A stretch of 64,000 nucleotides of DNA from NCBI GenBank assembly GCA_037176725.1, contig JAZBRS010000020.1:103698501-103762500 (forward strand), written 5' to 3'. Each line of letters starts with the position of its first letter. Positions within the stretch are counted from its first letter, which is position 1. The notes under the pieces were generated by a model that saw only the letters and a list, made by a program, of their open reading frames with translations, was not told the origin of the DNA and searched no databases. The position numbers and the translations under genes are program-made. This document shows positions 1 to 11,718 of the stretch, in pieces. This DNA is from Posidonia oceanica (lineage: Eukaryota; Streptophyta; Magnoliopsida; Alismatales; Posidoniaceae).

Positions 1-1072
1 TAATATTTTTTTTAGTTAAGTTTTTAATTAAGTTTTTAAATTGTTTTAAATTTTTTGATTGTTTCTTTTAGTTTTGTTACTTGTTTTTTTTTTAATTATT
101 TATCTTAGGGTTTCTTAATTGCTTCTTTTTCCCATTTCTTTTTTCCTAGGTTTTGTTTTATGTTATTTTTAAAAGGGCTTTTGCTTTTTTGTTTGTTCTG
201 ATTCTATTTTTCTTTTGTTGTTTTTTATTTGCTTTTTCTTTTGTTTTTTTTGTATTTTTTAGATTGCATTCATGGTTTCCTTTTTTAGTTGGACTTAGTT
301 AGGTTTTTGTTTTTAATTGTTTGTTTAAGTTTTTAATTATTTCTTTTTAGGATTTTGATTTGTTTTTTCCTTGTTTTAAAGGTTTTTTAAAGATTTAGTG
401 GAAGGAAGGAAAAGAAAAAGAAAAGGAAGAAATGGAGAAGGAAAGAAGAAAGAGAGGAGTGGAAGGAAAATAAATATTAGAAAATCAAGGAATAAGCTAA
501 AAATTAAATAAAAATATAAATAAAATACATAAGAGATAGATGCACAAGGTGGATCCACAGCCAAGCAAGAACAAGAGAGAGAAGGGAGTGAAAAGAAGGA
601 GAATAAGAAGGAGAGAGAGAGGAGAGAGAAAAGAATAATCCAGGAGAGAGAAAAGGATAATTTGGATAAATGAAGGGGTTAAAGGTTTAGGAATGAGGTG
701 AAATTTGGGGAGTGTGTGGCCTAGGGTCTCTAGTGTTGGACCTAGGGTTTGGATTTGGATTTTGAAAGGTTTTAGAAGGGTTTTGAGGTGTAGAAAAAGG
801 GTAGTTTTGTTAGGTTTTCTAGGGGTTTTGTGAGTGGTTTTGGTTTGAAATTTCTAAGGATTTTTGGTGGATTTGCTAAGTTAGAAAGGGTGAGTTTTCC
901 TATGGTTTTTGGGTAGTTTTTGGACTTGGGAAATGAGTGTGATTCTAGGTTAGGTTTGGGCTTGATTTGAAGAGATGGATAAAAGGAAAAGTGTAGGTTT
1001 GGACCTAGATTTGGATTCAGAAGCCAACAGAAGATTCCAATTGATTCAGCTTGTCAAAATAGGGTGTCAACA
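1..1072 (-). mobile_element. Element B 3' LTR, partial (LTR 5' end only)
   Basis: This stretch is a direct copy of 47918-49020, the outer part of the complete B LTR at the right. On the minus strand it starts TGTTGACACC at 1072 and runs leftward out of the window. It is T-rich on the plus strand, with purine-rich blocks around 400-660. The boundary at 1072 is fixed by the polypurine tract next to it and by the matching end at 49020. About 4.9 kb of this LTR should lie left of the window. I see no gene in it; short ORFs here come from base-composition bias. Confidence 0.93.
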
Positions 1073-1085
1073 GATGCCCCTCCCT
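1073..1085 (-). other. Element B polypurine tract
   Basis: On the minus strand this reads AGGGAGGGGCATC directly before the LTR start TGTTGACACC. The same tract precedes the 3' LTR of element A at 22479-22491. It is the expected primer site for plus-strand DNA synthesis. Confidence 0.85.
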
Positions 1086-1654
1086 GAGCGAGGTCCAGTG
1101 AAGCGAGGCCGCTGCTCAGGGTTGACAAGACACCCCATTTGACCGACGGGAGCAGAGGTTTGCTATTGGCGTGAGCTACTTATTCGGCAGATGCACCGAA
1201 CGTCGTAGCCCGTTGCCGCAATGCAAAATGCAGGTGCAGATGAATGGAATGCAATGTATGCAATGCAAATGTTAGTGCAAAGGTTAGCACAGATGCGTAT
1301 GCTGATGTAGTACAAATGATGCTGATGACGTTAGTTTAGCATGCAATGTTAGAAAAAGGAGTGCAGAGAGGATGCAAAAGGAATGCTAAAAGAAACCACG
1401 ATGTAGCGCAAAAATCTGGCAGCTAGTCCAAACTTGCGCAACAAGGCGAGAGAGAAAAGTGTAGCTTGTCCTTGCCTGAGGGAGCAAGCAAGCAAAAAAA
1501 AGAAGCACGATCGAAGAGGGGCCAACTCTCCAGTCGCGGGGGGATGCGGGACTTTGTCTTCCAGGAGCAAAGTCGCGTGAAGAAGGTGATAAGATGTTGG
1601 ACTTATCAGCCGGATAGTTTACGGTCCTATCAACCGGAAGCGATAGTATACGGT
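1086..1654 (-). other. Element B 3' UTR, piece left of the A insertion
   Basis: Non-coding end of the B 3' UTR between the repeat array and the polypurine tract. Positions 1200-1340 are rich in GCAT/TGCA words, as is 22260-22340 of element A, which is the homologous part. At 1588-1607 there is one copy of the 20-nt hairpin core, and 1608-1654 is the start of the GATAG...CTATC array. The array stops at 1654, where element A is inserted, and resumes at 28285. ORFs here have no recognisable domains. Confidence 0.85.
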
Positions 1655-4600
1655 TGTTGACACCCCATTTCGACAAGCTGGATCGATTGGAACCCTCTGG
1701 TGGCTGCTGAACCCAAGTCTAGACCCAAACCCACGCCTTTCTCTCCTTCTTTCCCCTCAAAACAAGCCCAAACTCAACCTAGGATTACCCCCCTTTCTCG
1801 AATCTAAAAACTAACCAAAATCCACAGGAAAACTCACCCTTGATGACTTAACAAACCTACCAAAAAGTCCGCAAAAATTCAAATCAGAACCCCTCCCAAA
1901 AACCCTAGGAAACTTAGGCAAAGCTACCCTTTTTCTACACCTCAAAACTCCTCCAAAACTTTCTCAAAACTAAACCAAAACCCTGGGACCAAAACTAGAA
2001 ACCCTAGACCCCACACCCGCCAAGTTTCAACCCTTTCCAGGACCTCTAAGACCCCCTTTTGGCCAAATTATCCTTTTCTCTCTCCGGAATTATCATTTTC
2101 TCTCTCCTCTCTCTCTCCTGATTATCATCTCTCTTTTCATCCCCTTCTTGCCCCTTTTCCTGCCTGACTGTGGGCCCTCTTTGTGCTTCTATCCCTTCTC
2201 TATCTTATTCCTATTTTTACTTTATTTTTAGCTTTTTCCCTGAATTTTAAAAAATCCTTTTTCCTCCAACTCATCTCTTTCCCTTTTATTTCTCCCTTTC
2301 TCCATTTCCTTCCTCCTTCTCTTTTCCTTTTCTTTCTTTTGCTAAAATCCATAAAAAGCCCTAAAAATCTGTAAAACTCCAAAACATAAGAGAAACAAAT
2401 CAGAACTCTAAGAAAAACAATTTAAAAATATTAAACAAACAATTAAAAACTTAAACCTAATTAAATCAAGCTAAAAAGAAAATCAAGCATGCAAACTAAA
2501 AAATGCAAAACAAACCAAAAGAAAATACCGTAAAATCAAGAAAAAAAACTAAAACAAAATCAAGACCCACCAAAGGTAAAAATCCCATCAAGATAATTAA
2601 AAGGCAAACCTTAAAAAAAAAAAAAGTAAAACAATTAAGAACACTAAGATAAACAATTAATGAAAGGAAAAGCCTAACCTAACAAACCTAAGAAAAAAAC
2701 AACCTAAGGACTTAATTAAAAAGAAAATGAAGGACACATTAAAAGGACTTAAAAAACACTTAATCAGACAAAAGAAACCCAATTAAAAAACATCAAGAAA
2801 AATTAATAAATAAAAAATCACAAAACCTAATTCAAAAGACTTAAGAAAGAAAATCCTAAAAGACTAAAACTAAAAGCCCATAACCCATCCTAATTAACCT
2901 AAAAATAAATCCTAAAAAATCCTAATTAACATCCTAAATGCTTAACAAGAAAAACACAATTTTAAAAACAATTTAAAAAAAAGGTTTAACAAACACTTAA
3001 TCAAATGGAAAACGAATTAAAAAAACAAAAGAAACCCTAAAACCCTAATCAAGCCCAAAACCCCTTTAAACCACACTAATTAACCTAAAAACAGTCATTA
3101 AAAAATTTAATCAAGACCCTAACCTACAACACAATCACACTAATATTTTACTTATTTTTATTCTTTTTTCCTAATTTATTTCTCCCCTTTCTTCTCCTCC
3201 ATTTCTCTTCCTCCTCTTATCCTTTTTTCTCTTTTTTCTCTCTGCTGGGTCCGTCAGCCCGTTTCCTTTCTTTTTTCTTTTTTCTTTTTTTCAAACCCAC
3301 GGCCCAACCCACGGTCGAAGTCTTCTCCTTCCTCCTTCCCTCCGCACAGTACCGTCCTCTTCCACACTCTGCAATCGCTCCTGCCACGGACAGCGTCGCA
3401 GCTTCTGCCATTGCCAAGCCTGCGCTCGCACGCCTTCTGCCCGGACCGGACCGGCGTGCGCCGCATCGCGTCCGTGCTCCTGCCACCGCCCACTCGGCAT
3501 TCAATTGCCACAGCCTTGTAATCCTGCAAAACCAAGAAAGGAGGAGAGATCAAAAACCATAACCAGGAGGAGAGGAAGAAGGGGGGAGAAGTGAGAGAAG
3601 CATCCCCAGAAGAACCGAGACTCCTGTGTGCAATCCCAACCAGAGAGAGCAACCGGAGAGAGCAACCTGAGAGAGCAATTCCAGAGTGTTCTTCCCCACC
3701 GGAGCGACCTCCTTTCTTCCTCCGCTTCACCCTCCAATTCCAGAGAAGGAGAGCAGAGCTTGAGAGTCCTTGGCATCCCGGAGAGAGATCCCAATTCCAG
3801 AGCATTCCCACTCCTGGAACTTCTCGATTTCCTTCCTCTGAATTCAGAAAATTCTTCTCTTCTTTCTCCGGTAACCCAACACCATTCCAAGCCTTCGTTT
3901 CTCTCCCATTTAATCCCCCAAACTCACCCAGCAACCTAGCCATCTTCCTTCACCATTTCACTGCCTTTCCACCACTGAATCCACCCCAAATCACCCGACA
4001 GTCCACCTGTAAACCCAACACTGATCCCTCCACAATTCTCTTCACTACAAGCCGCCTCTCCTCCCCAAACCCTGTCCCGCTACTCGCCAAGAAACCACCT
4101 CCCTAAGCCACCCAACCTTCAGCCCTTTCCCTCACCACAGACTGCAAACTTCACCACAAACACCTGTGCCGCCTACTGTCCAGAAATCAGCCCAACCTCC
4201 TATCTCACTCCACGCTCTCCAGAACCGCAAGTCGATCATCCAGCTTCACTCCCCAGACCTCCAGCTACCTCCCGGAGGGTTTCACTCCACCGAACGAGCA
4301 GCAACAACCTCCCCCAACCTCCGGTCACTCTCCTGAACCCACAAAATTCTGGATCTTCTGCCGAGCTGCAGAACTTCGGTCCAACCGGTCGAGGAGCACC
4401 AGAAGCACCCCCTGAGAAGATCCCAACCTCCGCGAACGCCCGACGACCACCGCTGCGACCGGACGAACGTCGCCGACCAGCTCCGGTACTGCTGAGGTCG
4501 GGGGCATGATTCAGACGCGGAGCCAGGTAATTCTTTACCTCCTCAGTTCTCTCTTCTTCCTCTGCTGCTTCCCTGCCCCTTAGAAGTAAGATTCCGGCCC

Positions 4601-6284
4601 TCCTGCTCCGTTGTTGTTCGCCGGTCAGACCGTCTTCTCCGGCGATGTCCTCCGGTCTTCACGACGCTCCAGCCAGCGAAACGCCATCCCGGTGACCCCC
4701 GGAGCTCCGCACAGACGTCAAGAGGCTCCTCCGGTCTTCAGAATGCAGCTTCGCTGCGTCGAACAGCCGGACCGAGCTCCAGGCCTTCTGCAGAGCTCCG
4801 ACGAGCACTCCGGCGCATTCCAGGCCGCGTCGCCCCCCGCCGATCGTCGCCCTGCCTCCGTCAGCTCCAGGACCACCGCCTCCGTCGATCAGCGCGTCCT
4901 CAGCCCCCCTGTGCCGACGGTCATGAGCTCCGGCAGCCAGCTGCTACAGTGCTCGTCACCGTCGGCCGACACTGTGCATTTATTTTTTCGTTTGTATGGT
5001 TTTTAAGTGAATATTGCATGTTTAGCTTAAGTTTTCTTATTTTTGCGTTTCAGTCCTTCTATCATTTAATCTGCTTTGTTTTTTATTTAAAACCTTGCTA
5101 AATTGCTTTAAGTGTTTCTGTTTTTCTGAATTTACGCTCCAGTCCGTTTACTGTGCTTTCTAGTTATAAACATTTATGCTTTAGCCCTTCTGTTTTCAAT
5201 TATTGCATCCAGGTCCTGCAGTAGATCATTTAATTTAAATACAACAAGTTTACCATATCATATTGCATTCTGTATCCCTGTGTCTTACTGTTTTTTCATT
5301 TAGATCCCATGCACTGTAGCAACTTAGGTTCCATTTTTAATTTTTGCATACTGCATTGCATATTTTACCTTCTGATTTTCCATTTTTACATCTAGGTCCT
5401 TTCTAAATGCACAGTAGTCACTTTGCATGCATTTTAGCTTATTGCATTGCATTTTCAACCTTGCATTTTTTAAAAATCGCATATCAGTCCATGGTCTGTG
5501 ATTTCAGAGCATATTTTTCTTATTAAATTGCATTTTTGACCCCGCATGATTTAAAAATGACACATAGGTCCTTCACATCCCTTTAAAATCATGTCAAATG
5601 CCTGTTTTGCCCTTAATCTTGCATTTTAGCTCCCATGTTTGCAAAATTGCATGTAGGCCCTCCACCTGCATTCCCAGACTCCCCAGAACCCCGTTTCCTG
5701 GAAAAATTGCATTTTAGCCCCTAATGTTTTCTAAATTGCATTCTAACTTGCCATTTGTTTTCAAAACCTCCCCGGATGCATACCCACCTTTAACAATCGC
5801 TTTTTAACCGCAGTTCTTTGCCAAATTACCCTCAGACCCCTCCTGGCTTCAAAACCCCTGCCTGTAAGCCCCATCTTTTCCAAACTTTAGCATTTAAACC
5901 CCTGTTTTATTCTAAAATCCCTCCTGAGTCCTTTCTTGCATTTTGCATGCATTTGCACTCATATAGCCTTGCATCTAGCACCTTTTGCACACACTTGAGT
6001 CCCCTTAGCTCCCTTTCACCTGGGAGGACCTCTTTACACACCCCTAGGACCTCCTGAACACTTAGATCTGTTCTTCTCCCCTGTTCTAGCCCTCCCGTCT
6101 TGGAGCTGCGATATCTTCCAATCCGACCGTTGGATTTCTCCAAATAAGCTGCCAGAGTGACCCCGGTGGAGCACTCTTCAGCATGGACTAATCAGATTTC
6201 AGATCAGGCTTCGGGTGCCCAAGGTAAGTCCCCCTGAACTTCGGCAGCATTGTTTTGCATATCATTCGCATTGCATGATTTTTG

Positions 6285-6760
6285 CGCACTCTTTTTCGCT
6301 TTGTCTTGCACCGTTTTGCGTGCCGCTTCTTTGTCTTGCGCCGTTTTGCGTGTCCTTTGGTTTTCTTGCCCTGTTTTGCGTGCAGTTCTATTTTCTCGCA
6401 CCGTTTTGCGTGCCCTTTGGTTTTCTTCCTCCGTTTTGCGCGTAGTTCAGTTTTCTCGCACCGTTTTGCATGCCGCTTCTTTGTCTTGCACCGTTTTGCA
6501 TGTCCTTTGGTTTTCTTGCTCTGTTTTGCGTACAGCTTCGTTTTCCTGCACCGTTTTGCGTGCCCTCTCGTTTTCTCGCCCCGTTTTGCGTGCCGCTTTG
6601 TTTTCTTGCTCTGTTTTGCACCCCTTTTCGTTTTCCTACATTGTTTCGCGTTCTTGTTCCATTTCTCGCATCGTTCTGCGTGTCGACCTCGTTTCTTGCA
6701 TCGTTTTGCGTTCTTGCTTCGTTTCTCGCACCGTTTCGCGTGTTTTGCGTGGTTTCCCCT
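6285..6760 (+). repeat. 30-bp tandem repeat inside the A 5' LTR
   Basis: About 15 imperfect units, many exactly 30 bp, built around CACCGTTTTGCGTGCC followed by a T-rich half such as TTTGGTTTTCTTG. Because 30 is a multiple of three and the unit lacks stops, several frames stay open on both strands, giving spurious Phe/Cys/Ala- or Lys/Arg-rich ORFs. The same array is at 27117-27590 in the 3' LTR. A related array with the same core is in the B LTR (43780-44050, minus strand). Confidence 0.9.
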
Positions 6761-7019
6761 TTTGCATGTCGCCCGCATTGCCTGTTTTCCCCGCTGTTTT
6801 GTTTTATCACCAGCATTTGCATATAGGGCAGCGATGCTTACTGCCAGGAGTTCTCACGAGCCCGGTTCTGCCCGGTTCGGAACACAGATGGTGTTGCTGA
6901 GCGCTTAGACTGAACGTTTACTTTCTTGCATTGCATTCCCTCACTTAGAGCACACCTTGAGCACTTAGATAGGCATTCATTGGCACTTAGGCATTCAAAG
7001 TCTGCAATTCCCTGCGTAT

Positions 7020-7103
7020 GCGAGCGTAAGCCTAGAAAGACCGATTCTCGAGCGTGTCGGGGGTGCCTAACACCTTCCCCGCACGTAACAGGAGTCCTTG
7101 CCC
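7020..7103 (+). promoter_or_regulatory. Conserved U5 block with GGTG...CACC hairpin (A 5' LTR)
   Basis: The block contains GGTGCCTAACACC at 7062-7074, a 4-bp stem with a 5-nt loop. It is extended by flanking G-runs and C-runs and followed by CGCACGTAACAGGAGTCC. Nearly the same block is at 27851-27935 (A 3' LTR), 43421-43510 (B, minus) and 56561-56650 (C, minus), although most of the C LTR is unrelated to those of A and B. Lying in the last 450 bp of the LTR, it should be in transcribed R/U5 RNA. Its role is unknown; RNA 3'-end formation, packaging or reverse-transcription control are options (inference). Confidence 0.7.
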
Positions 7104-7454
7104 TCTCTCTTGGCCCGCAATGACCATATTGCCCTTATCCCAGGCACGAGTCACATCATTTGCATTCATTTGCATCTTATTCCTTTTGCATTGCCTAGCA
7201 TTGCGTCTTTTGCTCGGTTTTGCGTGATTATTCACGCATTTCCCCGGTTTTCCTTGTCTCCCGATTTAATAGACTTGGTGGCGACTCCGATTTTGTCTTA
7301 TCTTCTTCTTTTCTTTCCCTTTTTCACTCTTTTAAATGTTTTCGAGTTAAGTTTTCCTTCTCGGACATAGCCGCTAATAGTGAGCCTGATTCTGATCGGT
7401 GCACGCGAGCTTTGGCAACGTGCAGGGACGATCCGAACACTGGGATTACTACAG

Positions 7455-7472
7455 TGGCGACTCTGCTGGGGA
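7455..7472 (+). other. Element A primer binding site (tRNA-Arg type)
   Basis: TGGCGACTCTGCTGGGGA lies one base after the LTR end. It starts with TGG, the complement of the tRNA CCA end, and continues with a complement of the acceptor arm typical of the tRNA-Arg primer used by Ogre elements (family knowledge). The sites of B and C align with it with two substitutions each. Confidence 0.92.
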
Positions 7473-8784
7473 TACTAGACTCCGGCTTTCGTTTTGGCTT
7501 TGGCTCGCTCGCTTTCTGCTTGGGTTTTGCCTTCTTTGCTTGCCTTTGTGTTTCCTTTGCCTGTTTTTGCTCCTTTTCCTGTGCAAACTTCTGGCGAGTC
7601 GCCCGTCGCTGCTCAGCTTAGGTTTTGCACCTCCTTTGCCTCGGTTTGCGCTCTATTTTGTTTTGCTTCACCTCTGCTGTTTGTTTGCTTGTTTGTCTCC
7701 TTCCTTCTGCTCTTACTTGCTTTACGGCTTACTTGTCTTTACTTCCCTTGTCTTGCTTGCTTATTATTGCTTTATTTCCCGCATAATGCATGCCTACATA
7801 CTTGTTTGGCGACAATACATGCTTTTTGAATGATGAATGCTTTCTTTTACACATTTGCTATGTCACTGCACACGCGCATGCTCTGTATATATGCCTTTTG
7901 TCTTGGTAAATGCTTTCCTTTCACCATCATGCTCACAAGCACTCGCACATACCATGCACTTGCCTTTTGCTTTGTTGTATGTTGATTGCTTGCCACGATT
8001 GATTGATTTTCTTCCCTTTAACACATGCCATGCCTAGGATAGTAGAGACTTGTTTGCTCTCCCCGTGGTTAACTAAAAATGGCAAGTAAAAAGAACTCCT
8101 AGGAGCAACTAGAGACTTCAAACAATCCTTCACCCCCTTGGAGTTTATAAAATACGCAACATAAAAAACTCTAATCATTCGCATGAAGCATCATATAGGG
8201 CATGCATCTTCTCATCTGAGTCCACCTATCAGTCTGCGAAGGATGGTTCCGGTCTCTCACTCCGATGCTTTGGCATGGCGTGAGTCAGTCGGTCTGTCCC
8301 CCCTTGTCAGGGGTCGTGTCGGTGCCAGTGGAGGGTACTTCCTACGCTTAGGCGAGGTTGAGGCCACCAACGCACCATCCTGTTATTACCTGAGCTTTGG
8401 GCCGGGAGTTAGACAGGGGACCTACTTTTCTGACTTGAGTCGGTGACCCGTACACTTGTGGATATCCGGAGTAGACTACCAGCTAGGGAACACTAGATTG
8501 GTGAGAGAGAGAGCATGCTAGAAAGCATACATGTCATTCATGCCATAACTTAGTGCATTTTGCATTTCTTTCCTAACCCTAGTTTTCGGTTGTGTCTTTA
8601 ATAGAGTTCAGTAAGCGATCTCCTTAGCCGGAGCTCGGGTTCCTCCCCTTGCTGAGATCTCTGCTGAGACACCTGTGCTCGACCATCTCTTTCTGAGCTA
8701 CTCGCCTTTGCAAGCATAGCTCCTCGTAGAGCCCGTCCCCTTTTCCCTCGTCGCAGCCCCATTTTGACTCGCTCTCGGTCAGCA
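7473..8784 (+). other. Element A 5' leader
   Basis: About 1.3 kb between primer site and gag. Positions 7473-7760 are strongly T/C-rich on the sense strand. Positions 8036-8545 match leader segments of B (about 42000-42506, minus) and C (about 55335-55845, minus) at nucleotide level. The best ORF here (8183-8446) shares only parts of its reading with B, and the shared reading shifts frame, so I do not call a protein. Ogre elements of legumes carry an extra ORF upstream of gag (family knowledge); I do not see a convincing one here. Confidence 0.7.
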
Positions 8785-11718
8785 ATGGCCCAGCGCACCG
8801 TCGAACCCCCTCTTGCCCTTGCCTCGGAGGTAGTTTCCGCTTCGGCCCCTCCGGTTCCCGTTTCCAACCCTTCTGTGTCCTCTGTGACGCCAGGATTTTC
8901 CCCTCTGTCGTCTAGGGCCCCCTAGTTTGCTGTGGGACAGTGGTGGACACTCGCTCCTCCTGATCCGGTCGCTGAGTCCATCTTGATGGCCACTTCTCGT
9001 GTTCCGGAGGCACCACTGACCCCACCTTCTCAGGGATTTGTCACTTTTGATCCCCCTTCTGCTGCGGCGACTCTCGCCCTAGGACACCAATCTCCTGGAC
9101 AGTCCGGATCTCTTGGCTCTGGCTCCTCGCCGGCACTGCAATTCAGTGTTCCCACCGACGGAACACCTGAAGAGCAGTACCAGCAACTGATGGACACTAT
9201 CCAGCGGCTGCAGGGTATGGCTCTATCAGTCCGCCCCCCTTCCCCTCCTGTTGTTCCTGAGGTTCCTGTGCGGCCTGCTCTCGCACCTCTTGCATTGCAC
9301 TCCACACTTCCGCCTAGACCGTCGTCCCAACTGATCACGGTTCCGACGATGGGGGCACGCATCCCGCCTCTTGCATCTGCACCGCATCACACACAGCATG
9401 CACCTCCGCCACCTGGTGGCCAGTCATTCGGACTCGTGGGAGCACAGTATCTCGCAGGCCCGTCCCCCGGCACCGCCCCGGTACGGCCGCTGATGCTCCA
9501 GCATCCTGCACTCACCACACAGCATACCATCTATCCTCCCCCTTTGCATCAGGCTCAGAATTCCACATGCATCCCCCCTTGCACTCCACCACAGCACGGG
9601 TATGCCGGCCATCACCTTGCGTCACCAGACGATGTGATGGTGGATCCGGAGGAGCACCTCGGTGCGACCCAATCGGCATACGTGGTCCGTGCCCCCGCTG
9701 CCCCATCACCTGTAGCAGCTATTCCAGACCCCATCAACAACAGGATGGATGTTCTGGAGAAAGCACTGCATCTAGTGCAGGGCACAGAGCACCAGACCTA
9801 CCAGTTCCGAGACCTCTGTTGTTTCCCAGAGGCGGTACTCCCCCCAAAGTTCAAAATACCGGACTTTGAGAAGTATGATGGTAGGGGCTGCCCCATAGCC
9901 CATCTGAAGGCGTACTGCGGTGATCTCGCCCAACTCCAGGCGGACGAGAGGTTGCTGATCCGCTTGTTCCAGAAAAGTTTGTCTGGTCCGGCCCACAAGT
10001 GGTTCACCTCGCTTGACATGGCTACGATCAAGACTTGGAACGACCTAAGCCAGACGTTCTTGGAACAGTACTCCTTCAACCTCGATCTGGTCCTGAAGCG
10101 CGCAGACTTGATCGCAACCAAGCAGAATCCGGGCGAGCCGTTCGGGGAGTACGTCGGCCGCTGACGTGCCCTTGCCTCGCAAGTTCGAGATAGGCCCTCC
10201 GACGAGGAGTCTATCGAGATCATCATAAAAGGGGCACAGCCGTCTACTGGAGCTTTGCTTAGCATCCAACCTGTCACGACCTTCACTGCTTTAATCCAAG
10301 CTGGCACTCGCGTAGAGAGTTCGTTGCGGAGTGGCAACTTCCCCGCACTCTCTGTGCTTGCCAGGCAGGCCCCTGCCAGCAACAACGGTAGCAGCAGCAG
10401 CGCCATCAACAACAACAGCAGCCTCAACAATAATCGTCCCAAGAGGAAGGATCTGCCGAAGCCTGTTGTCGCATACGTCGACTCCCCTGCTGCGCCCATT
10501 CGTCTGGCGTTCCGGCCTGCCCCTCCTCAGATCTATTACGCACCTGCACCTAGGGCACACCCCACACCACAAATCACTACCACCGCTCGACCGGTCTATC
10601 CTACCGCACCGGTTCAGCAAAGACAATTCCAGAGGCCGAGACGGCCACTCATGGAGAAGCGGAAATTCGCCCCACTAGTGGAACCGCTCACTGCCGTCTT
10701 CCCGAAGGTTGCGTCGCTCCTGAAATTTCCGGAGGTTCGCCCGCCACCAAACCCACTACCGCATTGGTTTAAGGCGAACCTTTTCTGCGATTTTCACCGA
10801 AGCGTCGGGCATTCGACTGATAATTGCTTCACTCTCCGGAATGCTATCCAGGATTTGATCGAATCGGGAACGATTGTGATCGACACGCACGAGGCATCCA
10901 CTTCTGCACCATCTCATGCACCTGCATCAGCATCTACCCCAGCTAATGTTGTCCGCCGACCCCTGCCAGAGCACTCCTATTCAGGAGGCGCAGGGACCTC
11001 AGGAGTCCACTCCTTGTTTCCTTCTAGGTCTCTCACGTCTGTGGTAGATCCTTCCGAGCTTATCCATGATGTCTCTACTCCATTTCCAGTCTCCCTCTAT
11101 CTTGCAGCTGTCGCCGGTTCTGAGTCGGGCGTTCATATGATCCGACCGCGCACCAGGCCGGAGCGTCCTTCTGCATCAGTCGCCATGCTTTCCCGGGCCC
11201 AAGACCCAATACATCTCCTAGCCAGACCTCAGCCAGAGTTTCCTGTACACCTGTTAACAAGACCCCAATCTCCACCTAGCTTGCCTTCCCAGCTACCCTC
11301 CTATCCGGGCCCTCCTCAGCCTGTAGCCCCTCTCGTGCTCGCTGCACGTGCTCCCGTGGTTATCCACCTAACCCGGGATACCCATCGCGTACCTTACAGC
11401 TACGCCACAGAAATGTGTGCGGAAGTGACGCGATCGGGGAGGGTCTATAGACCTCCGGCACCAGTAACCAGGCCTAGTCACCCAGAACCAGTAATACCCC
11501 TACCTTTAGTCCAGCCTACAGTCCCATCATCTTCAGGCCAGCCTCTTGAATCCACCATAGTTGAACCTGTTCCTAAAACCGCACCACCTACTACCAAGAA
11601 ATGCCAACCTAAAGCCGATATCACTTCCCAGCTCAAAAAAGTGAAGGCCTACATATCCATCTGGGACCTAATACACACTTCTGCTGAGCATCGCGAGGCT
11701 TTCCTTCGCGTGTTCTAA
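8785..11718 (+). pseudogene. gag: Element A gag (capsid/nucleocapsid polyprotein), broken
   Basis: Structural Gag part of the polyprotein. The start ATG at 8785 is chosen because B and C begin with the same Met-Ala-Gln at the matching point. The frame continues to 11718 but is cut by TAG at 8923, TGA at 10162 and TAA at 11716. In B or C the matching codons read Gln, Trp and Gln, so all three fit C-to-T or G-to-A changes. The first third is Pro/Ser/Gln-rich. A retrotransposon gag domain follows at about 9760-10260 (FPEAVLPPKFKIPDFEKYDG, then HKWFTSLD and TWNDLSQTFLEQY). A Cys/His cluster (CDFHRSVGHSTDNC) at 10785-10840 resembles the short zinc-knuckle of this lineage. The C-terminal third is again Pro-rich. 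Protease follows in the same frame. Confidence 0.9.

Larger units (their letters stand above)
1655..7453 (+). mobile_element. Element A 5' LTR
   Basis: Begins TGTTGACACC and ends ...ATTACTACA, immediately before the primer site. It is aligned along its whole length by the copy at 22492-28284. By eye there are nine substitutions in the first 280 aligned bases, but only about six differences in roughly 750 bases around 5041-5790. Internal parts: an A/C-rich, G/T-poor stretch at about 2380-3170; a C-rich, stop-poor stretch at 3300-4980; a degenerate ATTGCAT-rich zone at 5200-5800; a 30-bp tandem repeat at 6285-6760; and a conserved U5 block at 7020-7103. I cannot place a TATA box or the transcription start with confidence. 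ORFs inside it recur in the other LTR only because the LTR is duplicated. Confidence 0.97.

Noticed and set aside
3254..4106. ORFs of 130-230 codons on both strands in the C-rich LTR part, repeated at 24012-24936
   Set aside because: Overlapping on opposite strands, no domain, and duplicated only because the LTR is duplicated; best explained by composition.
6188..6900. Long ORFs on both strands (Lys/Arg-rich and Phe/Cys-rich), also at 26893-27739 and 43618-44266
   Set aside because: They lie on the 30-bp tandem repeat, whose unit has no stop and is a multiple of three. Several frames are open at once, so they are not genes.
7455..7472. tRNA-Arg gene
   Set aside because: Only the 18 nt complementary to the tRNA 3' end are present; it is a primer binding site.
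8183..8446. Possible Ogre-type ORF1 upstream of gag
   Set aside because: The shared reading with B changes frame after about 20 codons and C does not keep it. Conservation looks nucleotide-level.
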